Below are positions 27,348 through 36,803 of a stretch of DNA of 64,000 nt, in pieces. The stretch's first letter is position 1, and each line of letters starts with the position of its first letter. The notes under the pieces are model-generated. The model had not been told where the DNA came from and searched no databases. It saw only the letters and a list, made by a program, of their open reading frames with translations. A program made the position numbers and the translations under genes. The DNA comes from an uncultured Schlesneria sp. (GTDB lineage: Bacteria > Planctomycetota > Planctomycetia > Planctomycetales > Planctomycetaceae), in assembly GCA_903840265.1 (NCBI GenBank), contig CAIMFH010000030.1, positions 1-64,000 on the forward strand, read 5' to 3'.

Positions 27348-28607
27348 ATGAGACGGCATCTGTTGAATCCAGCACGGTTGGCCAGGCTGGCCGTTCGACA
27401 CATCGCGTGCGGGCTGGCGCTGCTGGTCTGGGTGGGAGTCGCCGTCGGTCAAGAAGCGGCCTCGACCGATCCGGTGACTTTTGAGCCGGCAATCAAGCCA
27501 GAACAAATGAAGACGCACATCGAATTTCTGGCCAGTCCCGAGATGGCGGGTCGGTCGGGGGCGACTAAAAAAGAGGCCCGGCGATACATCATCGACCAGT
27601 GGAAAAAAGCAGGACTGCAGCCGCTGTTCACGTCGACCACAAGCAAGGACGGCAAGGAGATCGAGAAAGTTGGCGTGTTTGAACAGGCGATTCCTGGCAA
27701 CGCTGACGACAACGGCAGGGTCCCGATCGTCGGTTACAACATTGGTGCCTGGCTGCCAGGGAGCGACCCCAAGCTGGCTCATGAGATCGTGATCGTAAGT
27801 GCTCACTACGATCACCTGGGAGTGCGAGACGGCCAGATCTTCGCCGGAGCCGACGACAATGCGTCGGGGGTGGCGATGCTGATTGAGACCGCTCGACTGA
27901 CAGCCGCAGATACGGTTCGCCCCAAGCGAAGCATCGCTTTTGTCGGCTTCGATCTGGAAGAACATCTGCTGTGGGGATCGCGGTGGTTTGCCGCCCATCC
28001 GCCTTGGCCGATTGAACGTGTGAAACTGTTTATCACCGCGGACATGATTGGCCGATCGCTGGGGAGTCTGCCGCTTCCCGTTGTGTTCGTGATGGGGAGC
28101 GAACGAGCCGTCGAACTGCGTGAGGTTCTGGATCAGGTCGGGACACCTAAGGGCTTGGAAATCTGTCGTTTCGGAACGGATGTGGTCGGGACTAGAAGTG
28201 ACTATGGTCCCTTCCGCGATCGTGAGATCCCGTTCCTGTTCTTCTCGACGGGCGAACATCCCGATTATCACACACCACGTGATACGCCGGACAAGATCGA
28301 ATACGACAAGGCCGCTCGCGTGGCCAGCGTGATCTTGAAGGTGTCGCGCACAGTCGCCGACGCACCCCAACCGCCTGTTTGGAGTGCTGCGGATCAGCTC
28401 GGATTGGAAGAACCGAAGGCGTTGCTCAAGATCACCAACCTGCTGTTGGAATCTGACAAACAGAAGCCGCTAACGACGACTCAACGATTCTTGGTAAGTA
28501 ATGTTCGCGTCAAAGCGAAGAAGGTCATCGAAGCGAATCAGATGACAGCGGATGATCGCGCGTGGCTAGTGCGGATGTCGCAGGCCCTGCTGGCGGCGGT
28601 GTTCTGA
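27348..28607 (+). CDS. Secreted M28-family zinc peptidase
   Basis: About 419 aa. ATG 27348 follows gggagg at 27337-27342. The N-terminus has a signal segment (HIACGLALLVWVGVAVG). The catalytic domain shows the M28 metal ligands in order: SAHYDHLG (His153 and Asp155), AGADDNASG (Asp169), DLEEH (Glu204/205), the Asp of TADMIGRS (Asp232) and the His in DYHTPRDT (His308). These sites bind two zinc ions, and the family consists of exopeptidases or related amidases. It is probably exported and used in peptide uptake. The ~100-residue C-terminal tail is helical. It ends 17 bases from the convergent enolase-superfamily gene. Confidence 0.9.
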   Translation: MRRHLLNPARLARLAVRHIACGLALLVWVGVAVGQEAASTDPVTFEPAIKPEQMKTHIEFLASPEMAGRSGATKKEARRYIIDQWKKAGLQPLFTSTTSKDGKEIEKVGVFEQAIPGNADDNGRVPIVGYNIGAWLPGSDPKLAHEIVIVSAHYDHLGVRDGQIFAGADDNASGVAMLIETARLTAADTVRPKRSIAFVGFDLEEHLLWGSRWFAAHPPWPIERVKLFITADMIGRSLGSLPLPVVFVMGSERAVELREVLDQVGTPKGLEICRFGTDVVGTRSDYGPFRDREIPFLFFSTGEHPDYHTPRDTPDKIEYDKAARVASVILKVSRTVADAPQPPVWSAADQLGLEEPKALLKITNLLLESDKQKPLTTTQRFLVSNVRVKAKKVIEANQMTADDRAWLVRMSQALLAAVF

Positions 28608-28624
28608 TGAGTCGACGTCGGGTG

Positions 28625-29803
28625 CTACAGCGTGATGTTCATTTCGCGCTGTTTCACTCGTGCGACGGCAGCTTCGTCGATGGTGACGCCGAGACCTGGC
28701 CCGGTGAGCTTCGGAGCCCAGCCGCCGTACCCGAAGGTAATGTCTTCTGTCGTCAGACGCTCGCGGACGAGGAACCGATCGAAGCTTCCTTCCAGATAGC
28801 GGATGCCCGCTACAGAAGTCGCGAAATGGCGGCCGGCGGCGGAGAGGATGCCTGTCTCGCCGACCTGGCAGCCGAGCTGATAGCCCAAGCCAGCCTGATG
28901 TGCGACTGCTGCCAGACGAAGTGAGTTCAAGAAGCCGCCGCACTTGGAGAGGCGGATGTTGAACAGGTCGCACGTTCCGCGTTCGATCGCTCGACGCGCA
29001 TCGACCATACTGCAGAGCGACTCGTCCAGCATCAGCGGCACACCGACGCGACCTCGTAGCGCCGCCAGTCCATCGACCTGTTCATGCGGGACTGGTTGCT
29101 CAACGGAAGTGATACCATAAGGGGCCAATGCCGCCAGCTTGGCTTCCAGGTTCGCGCAGGTCCAAGCTTCGTTGGCATCGAGTCGCAGATCGAAGCGACG
29201 CCCGAGCATGAACCGCAGCCGCTGCAGCATGGCTCGGTCATCAACCCCTTCGACACCGGTCTTCACCTTGGCGGCTCGCAGACGAAACACCTGCAAGATG
29301 AACGCGCGAAACACCTGAGCCGTTAGGCTCATCGCGGTGAAGACCATGCTGTAGCGGACGCGTTCGTGCTGAGCTCTGATCGGAGCGGTTTCTGCCAGCA
29401 ACGGTGTGACCGACGACAGAGGCTGCTGCAAGGACCGGCAGACAGCATCGAGAACACTCAGTTCAAGTGCGCAGCGAACAGAGTTGCCAAAGCAATCGCG
29501 GTCGTCGACGTTCGGACGCGTCAGTTGGAAGCGATCCAACATGACGATGGCTTCGGGAAGATCATCGAAAGTGGCGGCCAGCTGCTTCGAGAAATCGGTC
29601 GCTTGCAGCAACGTCCAGGCGTCGTCGATCGATTCGCCCGTGACGTATTCGCGCGGCAGACCTTCACCCCAGCCGAGCGCGCCATTGTCCAGTCGGCAAC
29701 GGACGACGAGCGACTCCGTGTCCGACCGCGAATGCGACGCGTGGCGAACGGGCTTTCGCAATGGAATGCGGACGTGATAAATGACGAACTCAGTGATGCG
29801 CAT
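28625..29803 (-). CDS. Enolase-superfamily enzyme (muconate cycloisomerase/MR type)
   Basis: About 392 aa from ATG 29803 ([19 protein letters not shown] is the family opening). It has an N-terminal capping domain followed by a TIM barrel carrying the muconate-lactonizing-type active site: KVK (Lys179, Lys181), metal ligands Asp209 (RLDANEAW), Glu235 (SVEQP) and Asp260 (MLDES), and Lys287 (RLSKCGG). Two opposing lysines are typical of o-succinylbenzoate synthase, dipeptide epimerase and N-acyl amino acid racemase. Which reaction this one runs cannot be told from sequence alone. It is divergent from hpnH. Confidence 0.88.
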   Translation of the reverse strand: MRITEFVIYHVRIPLRKPVRHASHSRSDTESLVVRCRLDNGALGWGEGLPREYVTGESIDDAWTLLQATDFSKQLAATFDDLPEAIVMLDRFQLTRPNVDDRDCFGNSVRCALELSVLDAVCRSLQQPLSSVTPLLAETAPIRAQHERVRYSMVFTAMSLTAQVFRAFILQVFRLRAAKVKTGVEGVDDRAMLQRLRFMLGRRFDLRLDANEAWTCANLEAKLAALAPYGITSVEQPVPHEQVDGLAALRGRVGVPLMLDESLCSMVDARRAIERGTCDLFNIRLSKCGGFLNSLRLAAVAHQAGLGYQLGCQVGETGILSAAGRHFATSVAGIRYLEGSFDRFLVRERLTTEDITFGYGGWAPKLTGPGLGVTIDEAAVARVKQREMNITL

Positions 29804-29988
29804 CGGTAAATTGTATCCGGAGAGGCAAAACTGCCCAACAAACCGGGCCACATAAAGAAAGTCCCACGCAAAGAAAAGTGTTTGGCCATCCTAAGTTGGC
29901 TCTGCCGGTGCTGACAGACCCGCCAAAAACTGGTACACCTAAAGGCTATTCGCCCAGTCAGGATGACAGAAAACAGTGGAGACGATTG

Positions 29989-31110
29989 ATGGGTGTGCCC
30001 ATTTCCCAAGCATGGACAGTGGCCAGTTACGTTCTTGGTAAGCGGTTTCGCGGAGTGAAACGCTACCCGCTGGTGCTGATGCTGGAGCCATTGTTCCGCT
30101 GCAATCTGGCTTGTGCTGGCTGCGGCAAGATTCAATACCCGGCTGAAATCCTCAAGCGACATCTGACTCCCGAGCAGTGCTTTAAGGCGGTCGACGAGTG
30201 CGGCGCGCCGATGGTCTCGATCCCCGGCGGCGAACCATTGCTGCATCCGGAAATCGATCAGATCGTCGAAGGCCTGGTCGCTCGTAAGAAATATATTTAC
30301 CTCTGCACGAACGCGATCCTGCTGGAAAAGCATATCGATCGGTTCAAGCCGTCCAAGTACCTGACGTTCTCGATTCATCTGGATGGACCACGCGAAGAGC
30401 ATGACTTTGCGGTCTGTCGCGAAGGTGTCTACGACGTAGCCATTAGTGCGATCAAAGTGGCCGTGGCGAAGGGGTTCCGCGTCACGACCAATACGACGGT
30501 CTACAACAACGCCGATCCCGATTCGATGCGAGAAATGTTCGACACCATGATGGGAATGGGTGTCGAAGGGATGATGATTTCGCCAGGTTATCAATACGAG
30601 AAAGCCCCCAGCCAGGAACTGTTCCTGCGTCGCGCCCAGACCGTGAGCCTGTTCCAGCGAATCCTGGGGAACGCGAAGAAGAAGTGGAAGTTCAACCTGT
30701 CTCCGCTGTTCCTCGAATTCTTGAAAGGGAAGTGGGATCTGGAATGCACCCCGTGGGGGATGCCCGCCTACAACTTGTTCGGCTGGCAGCGGCCCTGCTA
30801 CCTGCTGAACGAAGGCTACTGCGAAACGTTCCAGGAACTGCTCGATACGACCGACTGGTCAAAGTACGGTCGGGCCAGTGGCAATGCCAAGTGTGCTGAC
30901 TGCATGGTGCACTGCGGTTACGAAGCGACCGCCGTGGCCGACACATTTGGCTCCTTCAAGGCGTTCGCTCGCGTGGCCAAGCTGACCGTGTTCGGCCCCG
31001 GTAAGGATCCGATGCCGCCGATCGAGCCGCCGTCATCCGAGACGAACGGCGATGGAAACAGTGCCGACGAGCAAGTCCGCAACATCCGACTGCCAGTGCT
31101 GACGAGTTAA
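29989..31110 (+). CDS. hpnH: HpnH, adenosyl-hopene transferase (radical SAM)
   Basis: About 373 aa. ATG 29989, with ggag just before it, gives the standard family start ([15 protein letters not shown] then [22 protein letters not shown]). The radical-SAM cluster motif is Cys38, Cys42, Cys45 (CNLACAGC), followed by [18 protein letters not shown] and [10 protein letters not shown]. HpnH joins the 5'-deoxyadenosyl group to diploptene, the first step of C35 hopanoid side chains. Extra C-terminal cysteines ([12 protein letters not shown]) fit the DUF3463 region of the family. No other hpn gene is adjacent, so the rest of the hopanoid pathway must be elsewhere. Confidence 0.93.
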   Translation: MGVPISQAWTVASYVLGKRFRGVKRYPLVLMLEPLFRCNLACAGCGKIQYPAEILKRHLTPEQCFKAVDECGAPMVSIPGGEPLLHPEIDQIVEGLVARKKYIYLCTNAILLEKHIDRFKPSKYLTFSIHLDGPREEHDFAVCREGVYDVAISAIKVAVAKGFRVTTNTTVYNNADPDSMREMFDTMMGMGVEGMMISPGYQYEKAPSQELFLRRAQTVSLFQRILGNAKKKWKFNLSPLFLEFLKGKWDLECTPWGMPAYNLFGWQRPCYLLNEGYCETFQELLDTTDWSKYGRASGNAKCADCMVHCGYEATAVADTFGSFKAFARVAKLTVFGPGKDPMPPIEPPSSETNGDGNSADEQVRNIRLPVLTS

Positions 31111-31136
31111 TTTGCTCAGTGAAATCATGAGCTGGG

Positions 31137-31224
31137 GGGTGCCACGGTGTCGGAGTCCTCGACGTCGCCGTGTCTTCCTCTTCATCAGCACGGCCACCCC
31201 GCAGACGGTGAGTCCGTGGCACCC
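31137..31224. repeat. Long-span inverted repeat, 11-bp arms
   Basis: gggtgccacgg (31137-31147) and its exact complement (31214-31224) flank 66 bases. The inside contains further partial complementarity (gtgtcggagtcc with gacggtgagtcc). The gtgccac ends resemble the arms of palindrome family A. It sits in the 190-base spacer between hpnH and the Nif3 gene. Confidence 0.6.
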
Positions 31225-31300
31225 AAACCAAATGCAAACACGACCATCATCGCACACGACTATTTAGTGTGATCGTTCACGCAGACTGGAGACCGATCGC

Positions 31301-32401
31301 ATGCCAAACGTTCATGAGATCTGCCGCTACCTGCACGACGTCGCTCCTTTGTCACTGGCTGAAGATTGGGACAATGTCGGGCTGCTGCTGGGTGACGAAG
31401 CGACTGATGTTGTCCGTGTGCTCACCTGCTTGACGCTGACGCCGGATGTGGCCGAAGAAGCGGTGCTGGTCGGGGCACGGTTGATCGTCACGCATCATCC
31501 GGTGCTCTTCAAACCAGTGAAGCGTCTGGTCGCCTCTAACAGCGAAGCCCGCATGCTGCTGAAGCTGATGCGGCACGGCATTGCGGTCTACAGTCCGCAT
31601 ACGGCTTACGACAACTCGGCAACGGGGATCAATCAACAACTGGCCGAGCTGCTGGAGTTGGAAGAGATCAACCCTTTAAGGCATTATTCGCCTGTCGAGC
31701 AGTTCAAGCTGGTGACATTCGTGCCTGATGAGCATCTGGATTTAGTCCGCCGCGCCGTGTGGGATGCCGGCGCGGGGATCATCGGCAACTATCGGGAATG
31801 CAGCTTCAATACTCGCGGATATGGAACGTTCTTCGGCTCCGAAGAAACTCACCCGGCGATTGGCCAGGCGGGGCGACGCGAACAAGTCGAAGAGACCCGA
31901 GTCGAGATCTTCTGTCCGGCGGATTGCCTGGACAAGGCGATCGCGCATCTGCGGAAGGTGCATCCGTACGAAGAGGCTGCCATCGATATCGTCACGCTGA
32001 AATCACAGCGAGATGGAACGGGGTCAGGTCGATTCGGCAAGCTGCCGCGACCAATGCCCCTGGGGGAATTGAATCACCTGGTCAAAGAGCGATTAAAGCA
32101 GCCGCACGTGCAGTTTGTGGGTGAGTCAACTCGTCAGATCGACAAGGTGGGAATCGCCTGCGGAGCTGCAGCCGAATTCTTGCGCGACGCTCATCGAGCC
32201 GGATGCCAGGCCTTGCTGACAGGCGAAGCACGCTTTCATGCCTGCCTGGAAGCCCGCGATCTGCAGATGGCCTTGATCCTGCCCGGCCACTACGCGACCG
32301 AGCGCCCCGCGATGGAAACTTTGGCAACGCGAATGGCGGCCCGCTTTCCAGGGCTTGTCGCCACGGCCAGCGAGAAAGAACGCGATCCCGTCCGGTATTA
32401 A
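31301..32401 (+). CDS. Nif3-like dinuclear metal-centre protein (YqfO type)
   Basis: 366 aa. It opens with the Nif3 segment LSLAEDWDNVGLLLGD, followed by LIVTHHPVLFKPVKRL (His-His metal ligands), SPHTAYDN and, near the C-terminus, LTGEARFHACLEARD and HYATERPAMETLATR. Between the two halves sits a ~110-residue insert (KLVTFVPDEHLDLVRRAVWDAG, HPYEEAAIDIV) typical of the longer YqfO form, which folds like a PII or CutA domain. The family forms a hexameric toroid with a two-metal site. Its true reaction is not settled, and it is only distantly related to GTP cyclohydrolase I type 2. Length is normal. Confidence 0.92.
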   Translation: MPNVHEICRYLHDVAPLSLAEDWDNVGLLLGDEATDVVRVLTCLTLTPDVAEEAVLVGARLIVTHHPVLFKPVKRLVASNSEARMLLKLMRHGIAVYSPHTAYDNSATGINQQLAELLELEEINPLRHYSPVEQFKLVTFVPDEHLDLVRRAVWDAGAGIIGNYRECSFNTRGYGTFFGSEETHPAIGQAGRREQVEETRVEIFCPADCLDKAIAHLRKVHPYEEAAIDIVTLKSQRDGTGSGRFGKLPRPMPLGELNHLVKERLKQPHVQFVGESTRQIDKVGIACGAAAEFLRDAHRAGCQALLTGEARFHACLEARDLQMALILPGHYATERPAMETLATRMAARFPGLVATASEKERDPVRY

Positions 32402-32454
32402 CGAATAGGTCCCATTCGTCACATCAGTCCTATTGGCTATTCAGGCGATAGAAC

Positions 32455-34698
32455 CTATGTGACCGATATTTGCTGGATCTGGTCGAGATCCTGCGCCAGA
32501 TCCAGTCCATGAGCGACGGCCAGGTGATCAGCGAGCTGACTCAAATGCTGAGCACGCAATTGACTGAAGAGAGTTTCCAGTTCGTCGTGCAGGTTTCGTT
32601 CACGGACGACTTTGCGGACATCAGACCACGCTCGAAAGATTGGCAGCGTCCGCAACAAGACTTCGTCTCGTGGATCGCCAGTCGACTCATAGAAGTTACT
32701 GTTCAGCAATCGCGAGAACTCTGGCGACAACCGGGCCGTTTCCAGCTCGATCTGCTGGCGATATTCTTCAACGATGGCCTGACAGGCGACGCACTTTGAG
32801 AGCATTGCGGAACCGATCACGTGCGTAGCAACAATGTCGTCAATATACGTCGGCAAGATGACCAGTCGCTGATGGACGATGTTGCCGAACATGCGAAACA
32901 TTCGCAGTTCGGTTCGAACAGCTGCGGAGTCAAAAGCCAACAGTGAACCAAGCTGTTCAACATCGCCATTGCGATGCACCAGACCTTTGCTCATCACACG
33001 TGTCATCGCCGAATCGGGACGATTTCTTAGTCGCTGCGACGGATGAATGAATAGCTGCGGGAACGCGAGTGTCCTGGCTGCGGGCCCCAAGTCCCCTTGA
33101 AGCGAAATATGCATCGTCATCTCTTGCGCGGGTTCGCGACTGATGAGTTGCTGACGCTGCAGTAACAGCGGTGCCAGCAACAGGGCATGAAACGACTTCG
33201 CCGGACGGAACGCCGCTTCCAGCGTGCCGCCGAATTCGGGGCGATCGGGGGAAGGGATCCCGAGGGCGGGCAATGCCTCTTTCCATGCCCCAAACAGATT
33301 GGGATCGGCATTCGGAATCTGCAGTTCGATACCAATCGGGACGGCGAACTTCGACCACCGCTGCTCGCATTCCGCGAGCCACCGAGTCAGAGGTACAGCA
33401 TTGACGCCTGCCGCTTCAGCAAGCCAGCAAACCGATTGAGCGCACGGCGAAAGCTTTGAATTGCGAGGAGACGGCTGGAAATCACCGAGGACTCGGCTTC
33501 GCGGTGGCAAGGCGCTGAGTTGCTTCGCAGACTGGTACCAGCGAGTCCGCAGTGCTCGATCTGCCGCGATCTTGCGTTCGGGAATCGATTCCAGCACAAC
33601 TCGAGCATAGTCCAAGACGAACTGATTCCGCGCGTTCGCATCGACAGAGAGCTCGTCTGCCATCGTAGCCGGGTCGGTCAGAAATAGTCGCCGGACATGC
33701 CGCGTCGGCGTATGGAAGCAGACCGGGACTGCTTCCGTTTGGTAGCGATTCAGTTCCGCTGGGACCCCCGCACGGGCTATCGCGAACTGCATTCGATCCG
33801 TGTCGCGAACCGCCGCCAGGAACAATGCTTCATCAATGGGATCGTGCAGATTCAATGGAACGCCATCACGAAGTACAGCGTCCGCCGCATCGGGAATCAG
33901 TTGCCACGACAACGCTCGTACCCGCTCTGCCCACTTGTCCGCCGGGCCGCTCGCAGACATCGCCGACCCCACATACGCCAGCCCCATCGATAGCAGTTCA
34001 ACGACATCCTCGGTCACGAGTTGTTCGCAATAGCCACATTCACGAATCAGCCATTCGACTGCCGCAGGAGCGGTCGCGTAATTCTCCGCGAGCCAAGTTG
34101 CTGTGACGAGAAGGCCGATGCAAGGAGGCGGCGTGCGCTGCGGAAATCCAAACGCGGCGAGCAACGGCAGAACCAACTTCGGGTCGTCCGCCCCGCACAG
34201 CATTCGCAAGATTTCGAAGTCGTTGCGACACAGTGGGTCTTCCAGTACGAGCAGCGCATCTTCCGGTGAGCGGCGTGCGATCACTGCCACGGTGGCTCGT
34301 CTGAGTTCCAGACGATCATGCTTCAGCAGCGGTAGGACTCGTTGTCGAAGCCTCTCCGTCAGTTCCAGATCGGGATGCCGGAGAGCTCGCAGGACGCTCA
34401 AGCAACCTGTTTCCCCAGCATTGAGCCCGCGAAACAGAAGCTGCGTGGCATCATCCACAGGCAATCGCGTCAACCACTCCGCCGCCACTCGCCGCGCGGC
34501 GTTGCTCTCGGAAGCGAGCATGGGCAGCACGGTTCGCGTGGTAAGTTGGCGAGCGATCGCCGCCAGCAGCGGTGGTGTGTCACCGTGATGATTCTGAAGT
34601 GTCATAGTGACAGAGGAATCTAACGCATTTGATCGCGACGAGTCGTCAAGATTCTGCGAATCAGTTACCGGCATCCGCCACGCCGTTGCGTGGGGCAT
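32455..34698 (-). CDS. Large HEAT-like hypothetical protein downstream of flhA
   Basis: Up to 747 aa, starting at 34698. Later ATGs at 34674 or 34605 are also possible, and none has a clear ribosome-binding site. The first two start choices overlap the flhA 3' end. Residues ~40-240 look like degenerate HEAT/PBS repeats (VLPMLASESNAARRVAAEWL, LVLPLLAAFGFPQ). The remaining ~500 residues are unrecognised and mostly helical, with a proline-rich stretch and a C-terminal coiled-coil-like tail. No signal peptide or membrane segment is seen. Its place at the end of the flagellar operon suggests a linked function, possibly a scaffold, but the sequence does not show this. Confidence 0.6.
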   Translation of the reverse strand: MPHATAWRMPVTDSQNLDDSSRSNALDSSVTMTLQNHHGDTPPLLAAIARQLTTRTVLPMLASESNAARRVAAEWLTRLPVDDATQLLFRGLNAGETGCLSVLRALRHPDLELTERLRQRVLPLLKHDRLELRRATVAVIARRSPEDALLVLEDPLCRNDFEILRMLCGADDPKLVLPLLAAFGFPQRTPPPCIGLLVTATWLAENYATAPAAVEWLIRECGYCEQLVTEDVVELLSMGLAYVGSAMSASGPADKWAERVRALSWQLIPDAADAVLRDGVPLNLHDPIDEALFLAAVRDTDRMQFAIARAGVPAELNRYQTEAVPVCFHTPTRHVRRLFLTDPATMADELSVDANARNQFVLDYARVVLESIPERKIAADRALRTRWYQSAKQLSALPPRSRVLGDFQPSPRNSKLSPCAQSVCWLAEAAGVNAVPLTRWLAECEQRWSKFAVPIGIELQIPNADPNLFGAWKEALPALGIPSPDRPEFGGTLEAAFRPAKSFHALLLAPLLLQRQQLISREPAQEMTMHISLQGDLGPAARTLAFPQLFIHPSQRLRNRPDSAMTRVMSKGLVHRNGDVEQLGSLLAFDSAAVRTELRMFRMFGNIVHQRLVILPTYIDDIVATHVIGSAMLSKCVACQAIVEEYRQQIELETARLSPEFSRLLNSNFYESTGDPRDEVLLRTLPIFRAWSDVRKVVRERNLHDELETLFSQLRAQHLSQLADHLAVAHGLDLAQDLDQIQQISVT

Positions 34699-36748
34699 AG
34701 ATTTCGTCGCGTTTGATGATCGCCTCGGCTTCCAACAGCAGTTCGTTCGGGACTTCGGTGAAAGCGATGACCGTCAGGTCGGACAGGCCACGCTGTAACA
34801 ACTGACGCACGGGGCGGCGCAGTGTGGAATCGACGAGCAATGCCGCTTCCACGCCTTTCTGGCCCGCATCACGCAGGACGTTCGCGAGCTTGATGATCAA
34901 AGCTTCCAGCGCATCGGGGCTGATTGCCAGCTTCTTGTCCTGCATCGTGCGACGCAGTTCCAGTTCCAACGACGGTTCAAACAGGATGCCGTGGATGCGG
35001 CCTTGCTGATCCACGAACGGATCGCAGATCGCTCGAGCGAGATAGATTCGGGCTCGTTCGGCGAGTTCGGCGGGATCCTTCGTCGTGGGTGCGTTGTGAG
35101 CCAGGCTCTCCAGAATGCGTGTCAGGTTCGTAATCGGCACGCGTTCTTCCAGCAGTAGCGTCAGCACGCGATGGACCGAGCCCATCGAGAGCATGTTCGG
35201 GATGAGTTCGTCGATGACCGCGGCGGACGTTTCCCGAGCCTTGTCGATCAGCTTCGTCAGATCTTCGCGGCTGAGCAATTCTCCGGCGTGTCGTCGCAAC
35301 ACTTCACGCAGGTGGGTCGTGATGACACCGGGGGCATCGACCACAGTGCAACCCGCGAGTTCTGCTTGCGAGCGATCGTTCTCGGCAATCCACTTGGCCG
35401 GCAGACCGAATGCGGGATCCTTGGTGTCAACCCCGGCGAAGGGGATGCGATTCCCGGAAGGATCGATCGCCAGGACATGATGCAGCTTCAGAGTGCCGCG
35501 TCCGACTTCCTGACCGCCGACCATGATTCGATAATCTTGATCGTTGAGTTGTCCGTTGTCGCGAACTCGAACCAATGGAATCCACAAGCCGCAGCGCTTG
35601 GCCAGATCTTTGCGGACCGTGGCAATGCGTTGCAGCAGACCCAGGTCACGCTTGGGATCAACCAGCGGAATCAGTTGGCGACCAATCTCAATGCAGGCTC
35701 GATCTGTTTCCAGGAATTCGGCCAGATGTTCTTCCATTGGCGACATCGGAGCAGTCTGCCGTTCGGGCTCGGACTGTTCCTGCTGACCCGCGGCCTTTCC
35801 GACTTTCGTCGAGACATACCACAGTGCCACCGACATGACTAAGAACGGAAGCATGGGCATGCCGGGGGTGACCGCCAACAGCCCCAGCAGGCCAGAGCCG
35901 ATTTGGAGTGGTCGGGTCTTCGTCAGGAACTGACCAGTGATTTCAGCACCCAGCCCCGACGAGTTCGAAGACTTGGTAACCAGGATACCGGCCGAAGTGG
36001 CGATGATAAGTGCCGGAATCTGTGAGACCAGGCCGTCACCCACCGACAGGATCGAGTAGGTCTGAATGGCCTGCATGATCGGCATGCCATTCATCAATCC
36101 GATGATAATTCCACCCAGCAGGTTGATGCCAGTGATGATGATCCCGGCCACGGCATCGCCGCGTACGAACTTGCTGGCACCGTCCATCGCCCCATGGAAC
36201 TCGGCTTCTTGCAGCAGATGAGCTCGACGGCGCTTGGCTTCAACATCGTTAATGGCCCCGGCGTTCAGGTCGGCATCGATCGCCATCTGTTTACCGGGCA
36301 TCGCGTCCAGGACGAATCGCGCGCCAACTTCCGAGATACGTGTCGCCCCCTTGGTGATCACGACGAACTGGATCACAACCAGGATAATGAAGACGACCAG
36401 TCCGACGACCAGATTACCGCCGACAACGAAGTTGCCGAACGTTTCCACGATTTTTCCGGCGTCGGCCTGCAGGAGAATCAATCGAGTTGTCGCCACGTTC
36501 AGCGACAGCCTGCCCAGGGTCAGCAGCAATAGCGCTGAAGGGAAGACCGACAGTTCCAGCGGCTGCGCGACACTCAATGTGACCAGCAGCAGCAGGATCG
36601 TGATGCTGAGGTTTAATGTCAGCAGCACGTCCAGCAGGGCGGTCGGCAGCGGAACGATCAAAACGACCAGCACCGCCATCACGGCTAGTGGAAACACTAG
36701 CTCGCCGCGTGGAGCGATTTGCAGTGGTTTTGCAGCCGCCATCGACAT
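34661..36748 (-). CDS. flhA: Flagellar export gate protein FlhA
   Basis: 695 aa. FlhA is the large subunit of the flagellar type III export gate and receives export cargo and chaperones. The N-terminal half has about eight membrane helices and the conserved FHIPEP region (ITKGATRISEVGARFVLDAMPGKQMAIDADLNAG then EAKRRR). The C-terminal half is the cytoplasmic domain with the usual VRVRDN, IAENDRSQAELAGCTVVDAPGVI and TNLTRILESLAHN motifs. Length is standard. It lies 55 bases downstream of flhB in a single minus-strand operon with the other export and switch genes. Confidence 0.97.
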   Translation of the reverse strand: MSMAAAKPLQIAPRGELVFPLAVMAVLVVLIVPLPTALLDVLLTLNLSITILLLLVTLSVAQPLELSVFPSALLLLTLGRLSLNVATTRLILLQADAGKIVETFGNFVVGGNLVVGLVVFIILVVIQFVVITKGATRISEVGARFVLDAMPGKQMAIDADLNAGAINDVEAKRRRAHLLQEAEFHGAMDGASKFVRGDAVAGIIITGINLLGGIIIGLMNGMPIMQAIQTYSILSVGDGLVSQIPALIIATSAGILVTKSSNSSGLGAEITGQFLTKTRPLQIGSGLLGLLAVTPGMPMLPFLVMSVALWYVSTKVGKAAGQQEQSEPERQTAPMSPMEEHLAEFLETDRACIEIGRQLIPLVDPKRDLGLLQRIATVRKDLAKRCGLWIPLVRVRDNGQLNDQDYRIMVGGQEVGRGTLKLHHVLAIDPSGNRIPFAGVDTKDPAFGLPAKWIAENDRSQAELAGCTVVDAPGVITTHLREVLRRHAGELLSREDLTKLIDKARETSAAVIDELIPNMLSMGSVHRVLTLLLEERVPITNLTRILESLAHNAPTTKDPAELAERARIYLARAICDPFVDQQGRIHGILFEPSLELELRRTMQDKKLAISPDALEALIIKLANVLRDAGQKGVEAALLVDSTLRRPVRQLLQRGLSDLTVIAFTEVPNELLLEAEAIIKRDEIYAPRNGVADAGN

Positions 36749-36803
36749 GTCGTTCAGATTCCTAATGAGAAACAGCTAAGAACTTGTCTTTTATCAGCTT
36801 GCC

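Noticed and set aside
27294-28370. 358-codon minus-strand frame opposite the M28 peptidase
   Set aside because: All metal-site motifs are on the plus strand; the minus frame is a shadow.
29521-30594. 357-codon minus-strand frame across the enolase-type and hpnH genes
   Set aside because: It crosses the divergent promoter region and the start of hpnH on the opposite strand; no motif beyond a shared piece of the real enolase gene region.
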